Source: Gimesia aquarii
GTDB taxonomy: Bacteria > Planctomycetota > Planctomycetia > Planctomycetales > Planctomycetaceae
DNA length: 64,000 nt
Direction of reading: 5' to 3'
NCBI RefSeq assembly: GCF_007748195.1
Contig: NZ_CP037920.1
Location: 1,283,536 to 1,347,535 of the forward strand
The notes beneath the pieces were generated by a model. It had not been told where the DNA came from. It ran no database searches and worked only from the letters and a program-made list of their open reading frames with translations. Below, in pieces: positions 26,109 through 35,532 of the stretch. Positions within the stretch are counted from its first letter, which is position 1. The number at the start of each line of letters is the position of its first letter. The position numbers were made by a program, and so were the translations under genes.

Positions 26109-28094
26109 CTATTCTTTTTTCTTGGCTTGTGACTTTTCAATCATCGTGGCGAGTTCATCGACTGTCACGATGGCGTCTTTGTCTTGATCTGCTTTAAAGA
26201 AGAGAGGAAGTTCGCGCAGTGGAACTTCAGACTGTTCCAATTTGCCATTGGAATTTTTATCGCGGCGGCGAACAAGTTTAAAGGCGACGGACTTGAATTC
26301 ACTTTCGACTGTTGCATTTTCGATAGGAATCGCCACGTTGAAATACCCGATCATCATTTCGTTCCAGGTTTGATCGCCCCAGGAAACTGCTTCATTCGGG
26401 TTCGGATTCGAGAGATTACTGTCTGAATTGTTAAAGTGTGCTACACAGTGGATGTAATCACCAACTTCAAGTGGAATTGGTTTCTCAATTTTATAAGCTG
26501 TTTGCCAGTTGAAGTCGAAGGCAGGAATGTCAATCAATACTTCGCCGGGCTGATCAGGAGTTTTTCGGAGCTCATAACGAAACGACTTTCCCCGCAGGTG
26601 CATGTGCGGCATAAAACCCAGGAGCAGCGCATTACGATCATTGGCAGGAGAGGTTCCTTCAATTTTAAAATGATCATCATTGGCGGGAATCGAAAATTTG
26701 CGACGCACAAATTGTTCATTAATCACTTGTGCCGTCACGACTTGATGTGTGACCTTGGATTTGTCAGTAAAGACCAGACCAACTTTACTGCGATCTAATT
26801 GTTCGGTACCAATGGGTGTGTAATGCATCTGAAAAACCAGTTTGGATCCCGCGGGTACTTTTTTAGCCATACCTTTGGGTAGCATGACTTCTCGGGAACC
26901 GGGAACATAGCCAACGAGGAACTGGTCACCTTCGCCAAAGACACGTACGCGTTTACCTTTTGGGGCGCGGGCGAATACGAGAATATGGTGTACGACAGCG
27001 CGATTGCCGGGCAACGCTTCTGCACCTGACAACCATTTATCTTCCGTAAACCCAGGATCAACGGTGAAGTATTTATATTTCACACCCCGCTTACCTGCCT
27101 GTGCAGGAACGGTAAACGGCTTATCATTCATATAAAATACAGCATCTGGTTTTTTAGGAAGCTTCCAGCCCGTGACAAATGTCTGTGGTGCAGGTAAGTT
27201 TTTCGGATTCCCTTCGGGAGAACCATGTTCGACCCATTGATAGATGAGTTCTTTTTCTGCTTTACTCAAACTGCGATCATTCGCGAATGTGCCATGTTTC
27301 GGACTTGCATGCCAGGGAGGCATTCTCTGATCACGAACGACCTCTGCAATGGTTTCCGACCAGCCAGCGACTTCCTGATAATCAGTGAGCTCAAAAGGGG
27401 CAATTTCACCTGCGCGATGGCACTCCACGCAATGTTTCTGAAAGATACGGGCAATTTGATTCGAATAAGTGACTTTGCTGTTGGCATCCGGTTCTCGAAC
27501 GCGCCCAATAAAACAGCCAACAGGTTCCGTTGATGCCACACTGACGGGTTTCCCTGCGAGTAACTCAGTCAGCGCCTGCTTCAGATCTTCGCGTTTCGGT
27601 TCATCTCTGATGTAACCAACACCATACTGGTCATCAACTCGACCGTGATATCGGATTTTGCGGTCTTGGTCGAGGACAAATATTTCGGGTGTCCGTTTTG
27701 CACCGATTTGATCCGCGACACGGTTACCAGCGTCTTTCAGTACAGAGTATGTAATTTTATGTTTCCGCGCATAGGCGGCAATTTCCGTGAGCGAATCCTG
27801 CTGGTTGGACATGATGGCGATGAACGTGACGCCTTGTTTAGAATAAGCAGCGGAGAGTTTTTGTAACCGACCACCGTAAAGTTTCGCTAGTGGGCATTCT
27901 GTTCCCATAAAGGCGATCACGACGAGTTTCTGGTCTTTCGTGTCACTCAGTTGAACGGTTTTACCTCGAAAATCCTTGAGACTAAAGTTCTCTACTTTTT
28001 TCCCGAGAAGAGAATCAGTTGATTCGGCCAATACGGTTCCTGTGAACAGAATGGCTGACATGAAACCCAGAATTAGATAACAGAAGCGTTGCAT
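26109..28094 (-). CDS. Secreted redoxin-cytochrome c-copper monooxygenase mosaic protein
   Basis: The 661-residue protein is a fusion. After a signal peptide (to about 23) comes an AhpC/TSA-type redoxin (about 30-190) whose active site is TECPLAKLY, so only one Cys (67) is present. Next is a heme-binding segment (HCVECHRAGE, CxxCH at 222-226). Residues about 310-600 show the pattern of the copper type II ascorbate-dependent monooxygenase fold (VVHHILVFARAP; LVFQMHYTP; LLGFMPHMHLRGK, all with His pairs able to bind copper). The end (609-655) has two EF-hand-like loops (DKNSNGKLEQSE; DQDKDAIVTVDE). Such mosaics are common in planctomycetes; an extracytoplasmic redox role is likely, the substrate unknown. 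AAGAGGAG supports the start. Confidence 0.88.
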   Translation of the reverse strand: MQRFCYLILGFMSAILFTGTVLAESTDSLLGKKVENFSLKDFRGKTVQLSDTKDQKLVVIAFMGTECPLAKLYGGRLQKLSAAYSKQGVTFIAIMSNQQDSLTEIAAYARKHKITYSVLKDAGNRVADQIGAKRTPEIFVLDQDRKIRYHGRVDDQYGVGYIRDEPKREDLKQALTELLAGKPVSVASTEPVGCFIGRVREPDANSKVTYSNQIARIFQKHCVECHRAGEIAPFELTDYQEVAGWSETIAEVVRDQRMPPWHASPKHGTFANDRSLSKAEKELIYQWVEHGSPEGNPKNLPAPQTFVTGWKLPKKPDAVFYMNDKPFTVPAQAGKRGVKYKYFTVDPGFTEDKWLSGAEALPGNRAVVHHILVFARAPKGKRVRVFGEGDQFLVGYVPGSREVMLPKGMAKKVPAGSKLVFQMHYTPIGTEQLDRSKVGLVFTDKSKVTHQVVTAQVINEQFVRRKFSIPANDDHFKIEGTSPANDRNALLLGFMPHMHLRGKSFRYELRKTPDQPGEVLIDIPAFDFNWQTAYKIEKPIPLEVGDYIHCVAHFNNSDSNLSNPNPNEAVSWGDQTWNEMMIGYFNVAIPIENATVESEFKSVAFKLVRRRDKNSNGKLEQSEVPLRELPLFFKADQDKDAIVTVDELATMIEKSQAKKKE

Positions 28095-28276
28095 TCGACC
28101 TTGAACTCCTCTTTCAACTCATATTTAATGACATTCTCTCATTTTATGTCGAAACGGTTTCTCCACACTAGAGGAAAGTACCCTAGTAGTAGTACCTATG
28201 TTTCAAGTTTCATATAAAATTTAAAAAGAACTACACATGGGCGAAAGCTTATGTGTTCAGAGGTAAGTGTGCACCA

Positions 28277-28663
28277 GTGATCGTGGGATTGGGGACAGAT
28301 ATTATTGAGATTTCACGTATCGGTCAAATGATTGAGCGTCATGGCGATACATTTCTCAATCGGGTGTTCACTGAGGTCGAAAACGAATACTGTGGCTCCA
28401 AGAAAAATAAAGAGCAACATTATGCGGGACGCTGGGCTGCGAAAGAAGCTGTGATGAAGACGCTGGGAACCGGCTTCATTAAGGGGATTGGCTGGAAAGA
28501 AATCGAAGTCATTAATCTGAAAAGTGGCAAACCAACGATCGTCATTTCAGGGGGCGTAGAACGTCAAGCCGAGGAAATGGGGGTCGATGAAATTCTAATT
28601 ACGATCTCACATAGTCGTGAATTTGCGACCGCTACCGCCATCGCTCTGGGCAAGATGAATTAA
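28277..28663 (+). CDS. acpS: Holo-[acyl-carrier-protein] synthase
   Basis: AcpS transfers the phosphopantetheine arm of CoA to acyl carrier protein. The 128-residue product opens IVGLGTDIIEISRI, with the Mg-binding Asp, and has RWAAKEAVMKTLGTG, the second AcpS signature with the metal-binding Glu. The closing ISHSREFATATAIA is also typical. I chose GTG 28277 because it places the conserved VGLGTDI right at the N-terminus as in the family; a GTG at 28253 would add eight residues. It is followed after 16 bp by the convergent LOG-family gene. Confidence 0.92.
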   Translation: MIVGLGTDIIEISRIGQMIERHGDTFLNRVFTEVENEYCGSKKNKEQHYAGRWAAKEAVMKTLGTGFIKGIGWKEIEVINLKSGKPTIVISGGVERQAEEMGVDEILITISHSREFATATAIALGKMN

Positions 28664-28681
28664 ATCTCACCTGTTGAGATT
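28663..28681. terminator. Short hairpin between convergent acpS and LOG-family genes
   Basis: A 7-bp inverted repeat (AATCTCA 28663-28669, TGAGATT 28675-28681) with a 5-nt loop fills the 16-bp gap and touches both stop codons. It may slow transcription from either side, but the stem is weak and no long T run follows. Confidence 0.4.
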
Positions 28682-29270
28682 AGATTTGTTCGGGGTCGAG
28701 GAATTTTTCAATCACGGGAAGTTGATGTCGTTCCAGATGATCGATCAACGTTTCGGCAGTTTCATTGGCAATGATCAATTCCCGGTATTTGGGTTTTATA
28801 AATTCCGTTTCGATACAATGTTCGACCATAGTTAATAAAGGGTCATAGAAGCCAGCAATATTGAGTATGCCCATCGGTTTAGAATAAATTCCCAATTGCA
28901 CCCAGGAAACCACTTCGAACAGTTCTTCCAATGTACCAAAGCCACCAGGCATGGCAATGAAGGCGTCTGAGCACTCTGACATCTTCGCTTTGCGGGTGTG
29001 CATGTCTTCGACAACCAACATTTCTTCCACGCCTGGATGAAGTAGTTCTTTAGTTGCCAGTTGTCGGGGAATCACGCCAATCACCTTGCCACCGGATTCC
29101 AGAACGGCATCGGCAATCACGCCCATTAAACCAATACTCCCCCCTCCGTAGACCAGCGTGATGTTTCGCTGTGCCATGCTGCGACCCAGTTCGATCGCTG
29201 CCTGCTGATACAGCTGGTCATTCCCCGATTTTGAACCACAAAAGACACAGATGCTTTTCAGCGTGCTCAT
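28680..29270 (-). CDS. LOG-family protein (TIGR00730-type nucleoside monophosphate phosphoribohydrolase)
   Basis: The 196-residue protein has the family's Rossmann-like start ([13 protein letters not shown]), the phosphate loop [11 protein letters not shown], and the catalytic signature [13 protein letters not shown] with the Glu that attacks the N-glycosidic bond. LOG-family enzymes release a base from nucleoside 5'-monophosphates; plant and some bacterial members make cytokinins, others act on AMP-like nucleotides or have unknown roles. Its ATG overlaps the ftsH stop by four bases (29267-29270), so the two are translationally coupled, although no functional link is known to me. Confidence 0.9.
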   Translation of the reverse strand: MSTLKSICVFCGSKSGNDQLYQQAAIELGRSMAQRNITLVYGGGSIGLMGVIADAVLESGGKVIGVIPRQLATKELLHPGVEEMLVVEDMHTRKAKMSECSDAFIAMPGGFGTLEELFEVVSWVQLGIYSKPMGILNIAGFYDPLLTMVEHCIETEFIKPKYRELIIANETAETLIDHLERHQLPVIEKFLDPEQI

Positions 29271-31336
29271 GCTCCGGTTCCATCGGCTGACTGGTCATTC
29301 TCGGCCTGAGGTTCTTCGTTCTCCTGATCATCGCCCGTTTTTCCCTCAGGCGCGTTTTCCACAAAGGTACCTGGTTTAATCTGAGGTCCACGTTGGTGTT
29401 CTTGCAGAATTGACTGAAGCTGCTCCATATCCATCACTTCACATTCCAGTAACTCTCTGGTGAGATGTTCTAATAACTCACGGCGTTCGTCCAGAATTTC
29501 ATAAGCGGTTTTGGAGCATTGATCTATAATGCGTCTGATTTCCAGGTCGATCTCACGTAAAGTATTTTCACTGTGTACGCTTTCCGCTGATGACTGTGAA
29601 TCTCCGAGGAACGGGGATCGACGGGTTTCGCTATAATGCACGCGGCCCAATTTGGGGCTCATTCCAAACTCCGTCACCATACGACGGGCCATATCTGTGG
29701 CGCGTTGTAAATCGTTCTGGGCTCCTGTGGAGGTTTCTTCATAAATAATTTCTTCCGCGGCAATACCACCCAAAAGCACGCAAATACGGCTTTCCAGTTC
29801 ACTTTGCGTGACAAGCTGCTTCTCCTCTTCAGGGCGCTGTAATGTATAACCCAGTGCACCCAAACCACGGGGGACAATGGAAATTTTGTGAACCGGATCA
29901 ACGTTTGGTAACGAACAGGCAACCAGAGCATGTCCACATTCGTGATAGGCAACACGGTTTTTCTCATCTTCGTGAATCAATCTGGTTGATTTCTCCAGAC
30001 CGGCCACGACTCGTTCGACTCCTTCTTCACATTCGAGCATCGAGACGGCGTCTTTGTTGTTTCGGGCAGCCAGCAACGCTGCTTCGTTGATGAGATTAGC
30101 GAGGTCTGCGCCCACGAAGCCAGGTGTGATTTTGGCAATGTGTTGCAGGTTAACCGTTTCATCCATTTTCACTTTGACACTGTGAACTTTAAGAATGGCT
30201 TCGCGACCTCGCACATCGGGCCGATCGACGAGTACATGTCGATCAAATCGACCCGGACGCATTAAGGCGGGATCTAATGTTTCCGGACGGTTGGTGGCGC
30301 CCATGACGATAACACTCTGATCGGAACCAAACCCGTCCATTTCAACTAATAGCGCATTGAGTGTTTGTTCTCGTTCATCATGGCCTCCCGGCATTCCACT
30401 GCCACGTGTTTTGCCGAGCGCGTCTAACTCGTCAATGAAAATAATGGCCGGTGATTTCTGAGCGGCTTGCTGGAACATGTCTCGCACGCGGGCAGCGCCC
30501 ACACCCACAAACATTTCCACAAAGTCAGAACCTGACAAGCCAAAAAAGGGAACACCCGCTTCGCCGGCAACCGCTTTGGCAAGCATGGTCTTACCAGTAC
30601 CGGGGGGCCCGACTAATAAAACTCCTTTGGGAATCCGCCCACCGAGTGCCTGATACTTGGCAGGTGTTTTTAAAAACTCTACGACTTCACGCAGTTCTTC
30701 GACAGCTTCCTCGATGCCAGCGACATCATTAAAGGTGACTTCGATGTCTTCCTGTGCATACATGCGGCCACGGCTGCGGCCGAAGGACATCGGAGAACCA
30801 GCGCCACCCATACGTCGAAACAGATAGATCACAAAAATTAAAAGTACGATGGGAAAGAATAAAACCGCGATCAGCGATTCCCATTCTGATGGACGGCTTT
30901 CAGAATCGACAATGATATTCTTGGCTTCGAGTTTCGATTGCAGTTGGGCACGGACTTCGGAAGGAATCCCCCAGACAGGAATGTAAAACTTCTTTGTGGT
31001 TTCCGGTAATGAACCTTTATCAGGAGACTCTGGTTTAGGCTGATCCTGAAATACGATATAGTCACTGCCGAATTTCAATTCATGAACGTTGGTCTTGTTA
31101 TATTTGCCATCGTCAAGCCCTTTGACGAAGTCTCCAAATTTGATTTTATCTCCTTTCGTGTTATTCGAAACCACCGAAAGGGTAATCACCAGAATCAATC
31201 CACCTACAACCAGATACCAGAGCACATTATTTTTGGCCCCTTTGGGTTCAGGTCGGCGACCATCACCTTTAGGAGGCTGGTCAGATGAGGAAGGACGTTC
31301 TTTTCTGTTCTGATTGTCGGAATCCATGTTTGGCAT
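29267..31336 (-). CDS. ftsH: ATP-dependent zinc metalloprotease FtsH
   Basis: The 689-residue membrane protease has two membrane helices (about 38-57 and 155-175) around an outer domain, an AAA+ module with Walker A (GPPGTGKT), Walker B ([10 protein letters not shown]) and the second region of homology ([26 protein letters not shown]), then the M41 protease domain with HECGH as the zinc site. The tail is acidic and disordered. FtsH degrades misfolded membrane proteins and selected regulators. ATG 31336 or the ATG three codons later could be the start; no strong ribosome binding site separates them. It is first in a two-gene unit with the LOG-family gene. Confidence 0.97.
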   Translation of the reverse strand: MPNMDSDNQNRKERPSSSDQPPKGDGRRPEPKGAKNNVLWYLVVGGLILVITLSVVSNNTKGDKIKFGDFVKGLDDGKYNKTNVHELKFGSDYIVFQDQPKPESPDKGSLPETTKKFYIPVWGIPSEVRAQLQSKLEAKNIIVDSESRPSEWESLIAVLFFPIVLLIFVIYLFRRMGGAGSPMSFGRSRGRMYAQEDIEVTFNDVAGIEEAVEELREVVEFLKTPAKYQALGGRIPKGVLLVGPPGTGKTMLAKAVAGEAGVPFFGLSGSDFVEMFVGVGAARVRDMFQQAAQKSPAIIFIDELDALGKTRGSGMPGGHDEREQTLNALLVEMDGFGSDQSVIVMGATNRPETLDPALMRPGRFDRHVLVDRPDVRGREAILKVHSVKVKMDETVNLQHIAKITPGFVGADLANLINEAALLAARNNKDAVSMLECEEGVERVVAGLEKSTRLIHEDEKNRVAYHECGHALVACSLPNVDPVHKISIVPRGLGALGYTLQRPEEEKQLVTQSELESRICVLLGGIAAEEIIYEETSTGAQNDLQRATDMARRMVTEFGMSPKLGRVHYSETRRSPFLGDSQSSAESVHSENTLREIDLEIRRIIDQCSKTAYEILDERRELLEHLTRELLECEVMDMEQLQSILQEHQRGPQIKPGTFVENAPEGKTGDDQENEEPQAENDQSADGTGA

Positions 31337-31735
31337 AGAAAAAATTCTTTTCTGAGTAGTGCGTTCGTCTAGTGATTTATCTTAAATACGCACGTAACAA
31401 AAAGTTAGGTAACGAAATCCCTGGAAAGAAATCGTATCTGAAGCAGCACGATTCTTCACATGGAATGCATCTTAGCTTTATAGTTAATGTATGTCGTTTC
31501 GCCAGAGGGGTCAATCACACGTTTTTACGAGAAATCCAGGTTCAGCTCAAATCACTATCTGAAAAGGGCCTCTTGAGTGAGGAATGCCCCTTGTCATGTT
31601 TAATTATTACGCCTAAAATGCGGATTCGTTGGTGGTTAGGCAAAATATCGAACCGAAGAATGTCTTTTTTCCGCTCTCTAATAAAATCGATGAAACAGTC
31701 AATTTAACCGACTGAAGATGAGAAAACAGGGTCGA
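31337..31735. other. Divergent intergenic region between ftsH and dxr
   Basis: About 400 bases that should hold the promoters of ftsH (minus) and dxr (plus). A weak candidate for the plus strand is TTCACA (31455-31460), 18 bp, TATAGT (31479-31484). An open frame at 31372-31707 has no family match or ribosome binding site and is treated as non-coding. Confidence 0.4.
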
Positions 31736-32881
31736 ATGAAGCGAATAGCCGTTCTTGGGTCTACCGGTTCGATTGGTACGAATACTCTCGATGTCATTGC
31801 CTCCCATACACAGGAAATGCAATTGACGGCGATTACTGCCCATAGCAGTTGGGAGCAGTTAGCTAAGCAGTCCCAACAATTTCACCCACGGTGGACTGTA
31901 ATCAGCGATTCCGAGTTGAGTTCGGTTGTGACGCGAGATTCTTTTTCTAATGCAACCGAAGTTCTATTCGGTGCTGATGAGATCGAACGAGTCTCATCTT
32001 CAGATGACGTGGATATTGTGATCTGTGGAATTGTGGGAGCGGCTGGTTTAAGAGGAGCCTGGGCAGCAGTCGAGGCGGGTAAAACCGTAGGTATTGCGAA
32101 TAAAGAGACATTAGTGGTTGCAGGACCATTGATTATGGAGCTTGCGAGACAAAATCAGGCGACGTTAATACCAGTAGATAGTGAACATAATGCAATTTTC
32201 CAGGCGTTGCAGGCAGGAAATCCTAAAGATGTGAAACGAGTGGTTTTGACAGCCAGTGGGGGCCCTTTTCGAGGGGCGACTCCAGCGGAGCTAAAAGAAG
32301 TCACGCCTGAAAAAGCGCTCGCGCATCCTACCTGGAATATGGGGCCGAAAATCAGTGTCGATTCTGCGACTATGATGAACAAAGCTTTGGAGATTATTGA
32401 GGCAAAATGGCTATTTAATCTGTCAGCAGACCAGATTTCAGTTGTTGTTCACCCTCAATCGGTTGTGCATTCGATGGTGGAATTTGTGGATGGTTCGGTG
32501 ATCGCTCAGCTCTCGCCACCTGATATGAGGCTTCCCATTCAGTACGCACTTACGTATCCTGATAGGAGAGAAGGCTTAAATATTCCGATGGACTGGAGTC
32601 AGTCTTTTGAACTAACCTTTGAACCACCCGACATGGAAGCGTTTCCTGCATTGCAACTCGGATACGAAGTTGCTGAAAAGGGGGGAACCTGTGGTGCGGT
32701 ATTAAATGCGGCTAATGAAGCGGCGGTTGAACGTTTTTTGGCGGGTGAGTTGCGTTTTTGCAACATTGCGATCTCTTGCCAAAAAGTTTTAGAGTCCCAT
32801 CAATTCGATCCCAATCCAACTCTGGAAGAACTGTTTCTGCTGGATGAGTGGGCTCGCAAGGAGATAAAAAAGTGGAAGTAG
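31736..32881 (+). CDS. dxr: 1-deoxy-D-xylulose-5-phosphate reductoisomerase
   Basis: The 381-residue enzyme catalyses the NADPH-dependent second step of the MEP isoprenoid pathway. The start KRIAVLGSTGSIGTNTLDV is the NADPH-binding motif; ANKETLVVAGPLI, PVDSEHNAIFQAL (metal-binding Asp-x-Glu) and TASGGPFRG are the catalytic stretches, and MMNKALEIIEAKWLF follows. I chose ATG 31736 since it gives the family's usual N-terminus; ATG 31718 would add six residues. The stop overlaps the start of rseP by ten bases, a dxr-rseP order that occurs in many bacteria (often with cdsA or uppS nearby, not seen here). Confidence 0.96.
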   Translation: MKRIAVLGSTGSIGTNTLDVIASHTQEMQLTAITAHSSWEQLAKQSQQFHPRWTVISDSELSSVVTRDSFSNATEVLFGADEIERVSSSDDVDIVICGIVGAAGLRGAWAAVEAGKTVGIANKETLVVAGPLIMELARQNQATLIPVDSEHNAIFQALQAGNPKDVKRVVLTASGGPFRGATPAELKEVTPEKALAHPTWNMGPKISVDSATMMNKALEIIEAKWLFNLSADQISVVVHPQSVVHSMVEFVDGSVIAQLSPPDMRLPIQYALTYPDRREGLNIPMDWSQSFELTFEPPDMEAFPALQLGYEVAEKGGTCGAVLNAANEAAVERFLAGELRFCNIAISCQKVLESHQFDPNPTLEELFLLDEWARKEIKKWK

Positions 32882-34899
32882 AGCTAAGCAGCCTGTTGTT
32901 AGGAACATTTACAAGCAAAATTATCAACATCGCCATGGTTGCTTTGGGGCTGGGTCTGGTGATTTTCTTTCACGAGTTAGGGCACTTCGCCGTTGCCAAG
33001 TGGTGCAATGTAAAAGTCGAGCGGTTCAGTATTGGCTTTGGACCGATTATTTACAGCTTCAAATATGGCGAGACCGAGTATGCGCTGTCCATTATTCCTT
33101 TTGGTGGGTATGTCAAAATGCTGGGTCAGGACGATGTTGATCCGAGCCAGTTAACAAGTGAAGAAATTGCCCTCGATCCTCGTTCGTATTCCGCCAAGCC
33201 TGTTTATCAAAGGATGGGGATCATTTCGGCGGGTGTCATCATGAATATTGTAACTGGGATGTTGTTCTTTGCATTCGCCTTTAGGATGGGGGTGGAATCA
33301 ATGCCAAGCGTTATCGGCGCTGCCATTCCTGGAATGCCTGCCTGGGAATCGGGGATTCAGCCAGGAGATGTCATCGAAGAAATTGATGGTAAAAAAACGA
33401 GTTCTTACATGGATATCATCCGTAGTAGTGCGTTTAGCGATGGAGATATCACAATGGCGGGCACGCACCTGGATGGTCAAAAGTTTGATATCAAAATTAC
33501 TCCGGATCAAACGGGAACACGGCCACAAATTGGTACGATTCCTTCTAATAGTCTGCGTATTCCTGTCTTTCAGGACCCGGCACAAAATGTGGCCAGTAAA
33601 GGGACCGCAGCTGCGAAAGCAGAACCGGGTTTCTTAGGAGGTGATACCTTCAAAACCATTGATGGCAAAGCGATTAAAAACTATGCCGAAATTCAAAGGA
33701 CTTTTGCAGCAAAGAGCAATCAGACATTAAAAATTGGTGTCAATCGGAAAGGAACGCCGCCCACAGAGATTGTTGAAATTTCGGTTGGAAATAATCCTTT
33801 TCGTACATTAGGACTCCAGATGGATATTGGACCGATTGAATCGATCCAACAGGGGTCACCTGCGGAACGGGCTGGCTTGAAAGTGGGGGACAAGATCACA
33901 CACATTGATAATCAAGATGTCGGACAAGCTTTGAACCCATTGAAGTTGCCCAATTATTTTTCAGGCAAAGTAGGTGAAACCATTCCGATCGTTGTGAAGC
34001 GGCAAGAAGCCGGGAGTGATCCTACCGAAGTGAACTTGAATGTTGTTCCCATCGATAATCCTGCCTGGCTCGAACATCCTTATAAAACGGATACACCATT
34101 AGCCGTTGGATCGATTGGAATTGCATTTCATGTGATTCCAACGGTTTTGAAAGTAGAAGAAGGTAGCCCCGCTGCTAAAGCAGGAATCAAGGTGAATGAG
34201 CGGATCAAAAAGATCAAAATCATGCTACCTGGCAAAGACACAGCCGCTGATTGGAATAATATTCCGGAAGTGACTTATGAATTCGATGATAAAGACAAAA
34301 AAATGAACTGGGCCAGTGCGTTCTGGGAGATGCAGGTGCGTCCGGGCTGGCCTGTGGAATTGACTGTCAGTAATAAACGTCAACTACGTGAAGTCAAAAT
34401 GACGCCCTGGGTCAATCCCAATCAAGAAAAGGGAGAACAATGGTCATTGCCTGTTCGAGGAATCAGGTTAGAGTTATTGCGGGAAACACAAAAGGCCGAC
34501 AGCATGGGACAGGCGCTGGGAATGGGAGTCAGATACACTTCGAATTCAGCCAAAGATATTTATCTGACCTTAAAAAGTTTGTTTACCGGGCGCGTTTCAC
34601 CTCTGGAATTGAGTGGGCCTGTCACGATTGCGACTGTTGCCTATGAAGTTGCCCATCAGGGGTACTCTGAATTGCTATTATTCCTCGGTTTTCTGAGTGT
34701 CAATCTTGCGGTTTTGAACTTTTTGCCGATTCCTGTCCTGGATGGCGGACACATGGTGTTCCTGTGCTGGGAAGGGATTACTCGCAAGCGTCCCAATGAA
34801 AAAGTACTGGCCGCAGCCACTTATGTCGGAATGATTTTTGTGTTAGGTCTGATGCTGTTTGTACTTTATCTAGACATTTTCCTGCGAGCTTTATCTTGA
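32872..34899 (+). CDS. rseP: RseP-type site-2 intramembrane zinc protease, enlarged
   Basis: The 675-residue protease has the zinc site HELGH (34-38) in its first membrane helix and the second catalytic motif NFLPIPVLDGGH near 616, both intact. Between them lie four PDZ-like segments (starting near 145, 239, 319 and 422) with typical turns such as GSPAERAGLKVGDKI and GSPAAKAGIKVNERI; the E. coli enzyme has two and is about 450 residues long. RseP-type enzymes cut anti-sigma factors and leftover signal peptides in the membrane. Start GTG 32872 is chosen because AAGGAG lies at 32858-32863; it overlaps the dxr end, so translation is probably coupled. A GTG at 32848 is the longer alternative. Confidence 0.93.
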   Translation: MEVELSSLLLGTFTSKIINIAMVALGLGLVIFFHELGHFAVAKWCNVKVERFSIGFGPIIYSFKYGETEYALSIIPFGGYVKMLGQDDVDPSQLTSEEIALDPRSYSAKPVYQRMGIISAGVIMNIVTGMLFFAFAFRMGVESMPSVIGAAIPGMPAWESGIQPGDVIEEIDGKKTSSYMDIIRSSAFSDGDITMAGTHLDGQKFDIKITPDQTGTRPQIGTIPSNSLRIPVFQDPAQNVASKGTAAAKAEPGFLGGDTFKTIDGKAIKNYAEIQRTFAAKSNQTLKIGVNRKGTPPTEIVEISVGNNPFRTLGLQMDIGPIESIQQGSPAERAGLKVGDKITHIDNQDVGQALNPLKLPNYFSGKVGETIPIVVKRQEAGSDPTEVNLNVVPIDNPAWLEHPYKTDTPLAVGSIGIAFHVIPTVLKVEEGSPAAKAGIKVNERIKKIKIMLPGKDTAADWNNIPEVTYEFDDKDKKMNWASAFWEMQVRPGWPVELTVSNKRQLREVKMTPWVNPNQEKGEQWSLPVRGIRLELLRETQKADSMGQALGMGVRYTSNSAKDIYLTLKSLFTGRVSPLELSGPVTIATVAYEVAHQGYSELLLFLGFLSVNLAVLNFLPIPVLDGGHMVFLCWEGITRKRPNEKVLAAATYVGMIFVLGLMLFVLYLDIFLRALS

Positions 34900-35076
34900 T
34901 TTTTTCCATCTCGCAGATTTCGTTTTGCCCTCGCCGATGATTTTGTTATTCTAGTATTATGATTTTACCTGTTGGATGATGTGCTTGCATTCAAGTTTGT
35001 TTGGTGCAACACAACATTTTGGAAATCGTTTTTTCCATTTAGACTGTAACAGGGTAGTACAGCGGAGAACTCATTC

Positions 35077-35517
35077 ATGGCAGCAGGACGATCCCCTCAT
35101 GATTCGGGAGATCAGGCTTCAGCCTGGTTAGCGACGGTGTTTACACTCGTCGGGGGATTGTTAGCGTGCGCTTTTGTGGTTGTTACCAGTGGTGAGCCAC
35201 CTGGAAAACCAATGATGATCGCCTTAGGTGTGATCACTGTGCTCTTACTAACGCTATGGCTGCTTCGTGAGAAACCACCTGAGACTCAGCAGCAATCGCT
35301 TCGATTATGGTACTGGTGGAAAAAACAAGACTCAGACCAGGTTGAGTATCAACCCCGACCAAGAAAACGTTCCAGCTTCGTTGATTATGGGAAGCAAAAA
35401 CCACCCACTCTGGATTCGATTCGCGAGACAATCGATGAACAACGAACCTGGGTTCCTTCGGTCAGGAATCTTAAACAGACATCCGAAGAGTCTAACAAAA
35501 AAGACTCCTCAGAATAA
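35077..35517 (+). CDS. Small membrane protein of unknown function
   Basis: The 146-residue protein has two membrane helices (about residues 15-35 and 45-63) and a charged cytoplasmic tail with LRLWYWWKKQD and several Pro/Arg-rich stretches. I do not recognise a family. It is transcribed in the same direction as rseP, 177 bp downstream, and converges with the next gene (15 bp between the stops). A leader with the start preceded by GCGGAGAAC gives a reasonable ribosome binding site. Confidence 0.7.
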   Translation: MAAGRSPHDSGDQASAWLATVFTLVGGLLACAFVVVTSGEPPGKPMMIALGVITVLLLTLWLLREKPPETQQQSLRLWYWWKKQDSDQVEYQPRPRKRSSFVDYGKQKPPTLDSIRETIDEQRTWVPSVRNLKQTSEESNKKDSSE

Positions 35518-35532
35518 CCTATCATCAGTCTG

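Noticed and set aside
31372..31707. 111-codon frame between ftsH and dxr
   Set aside because: No recognisable domain or ribosome binding site; composition fits intergenic DNA holding divergent promoters.
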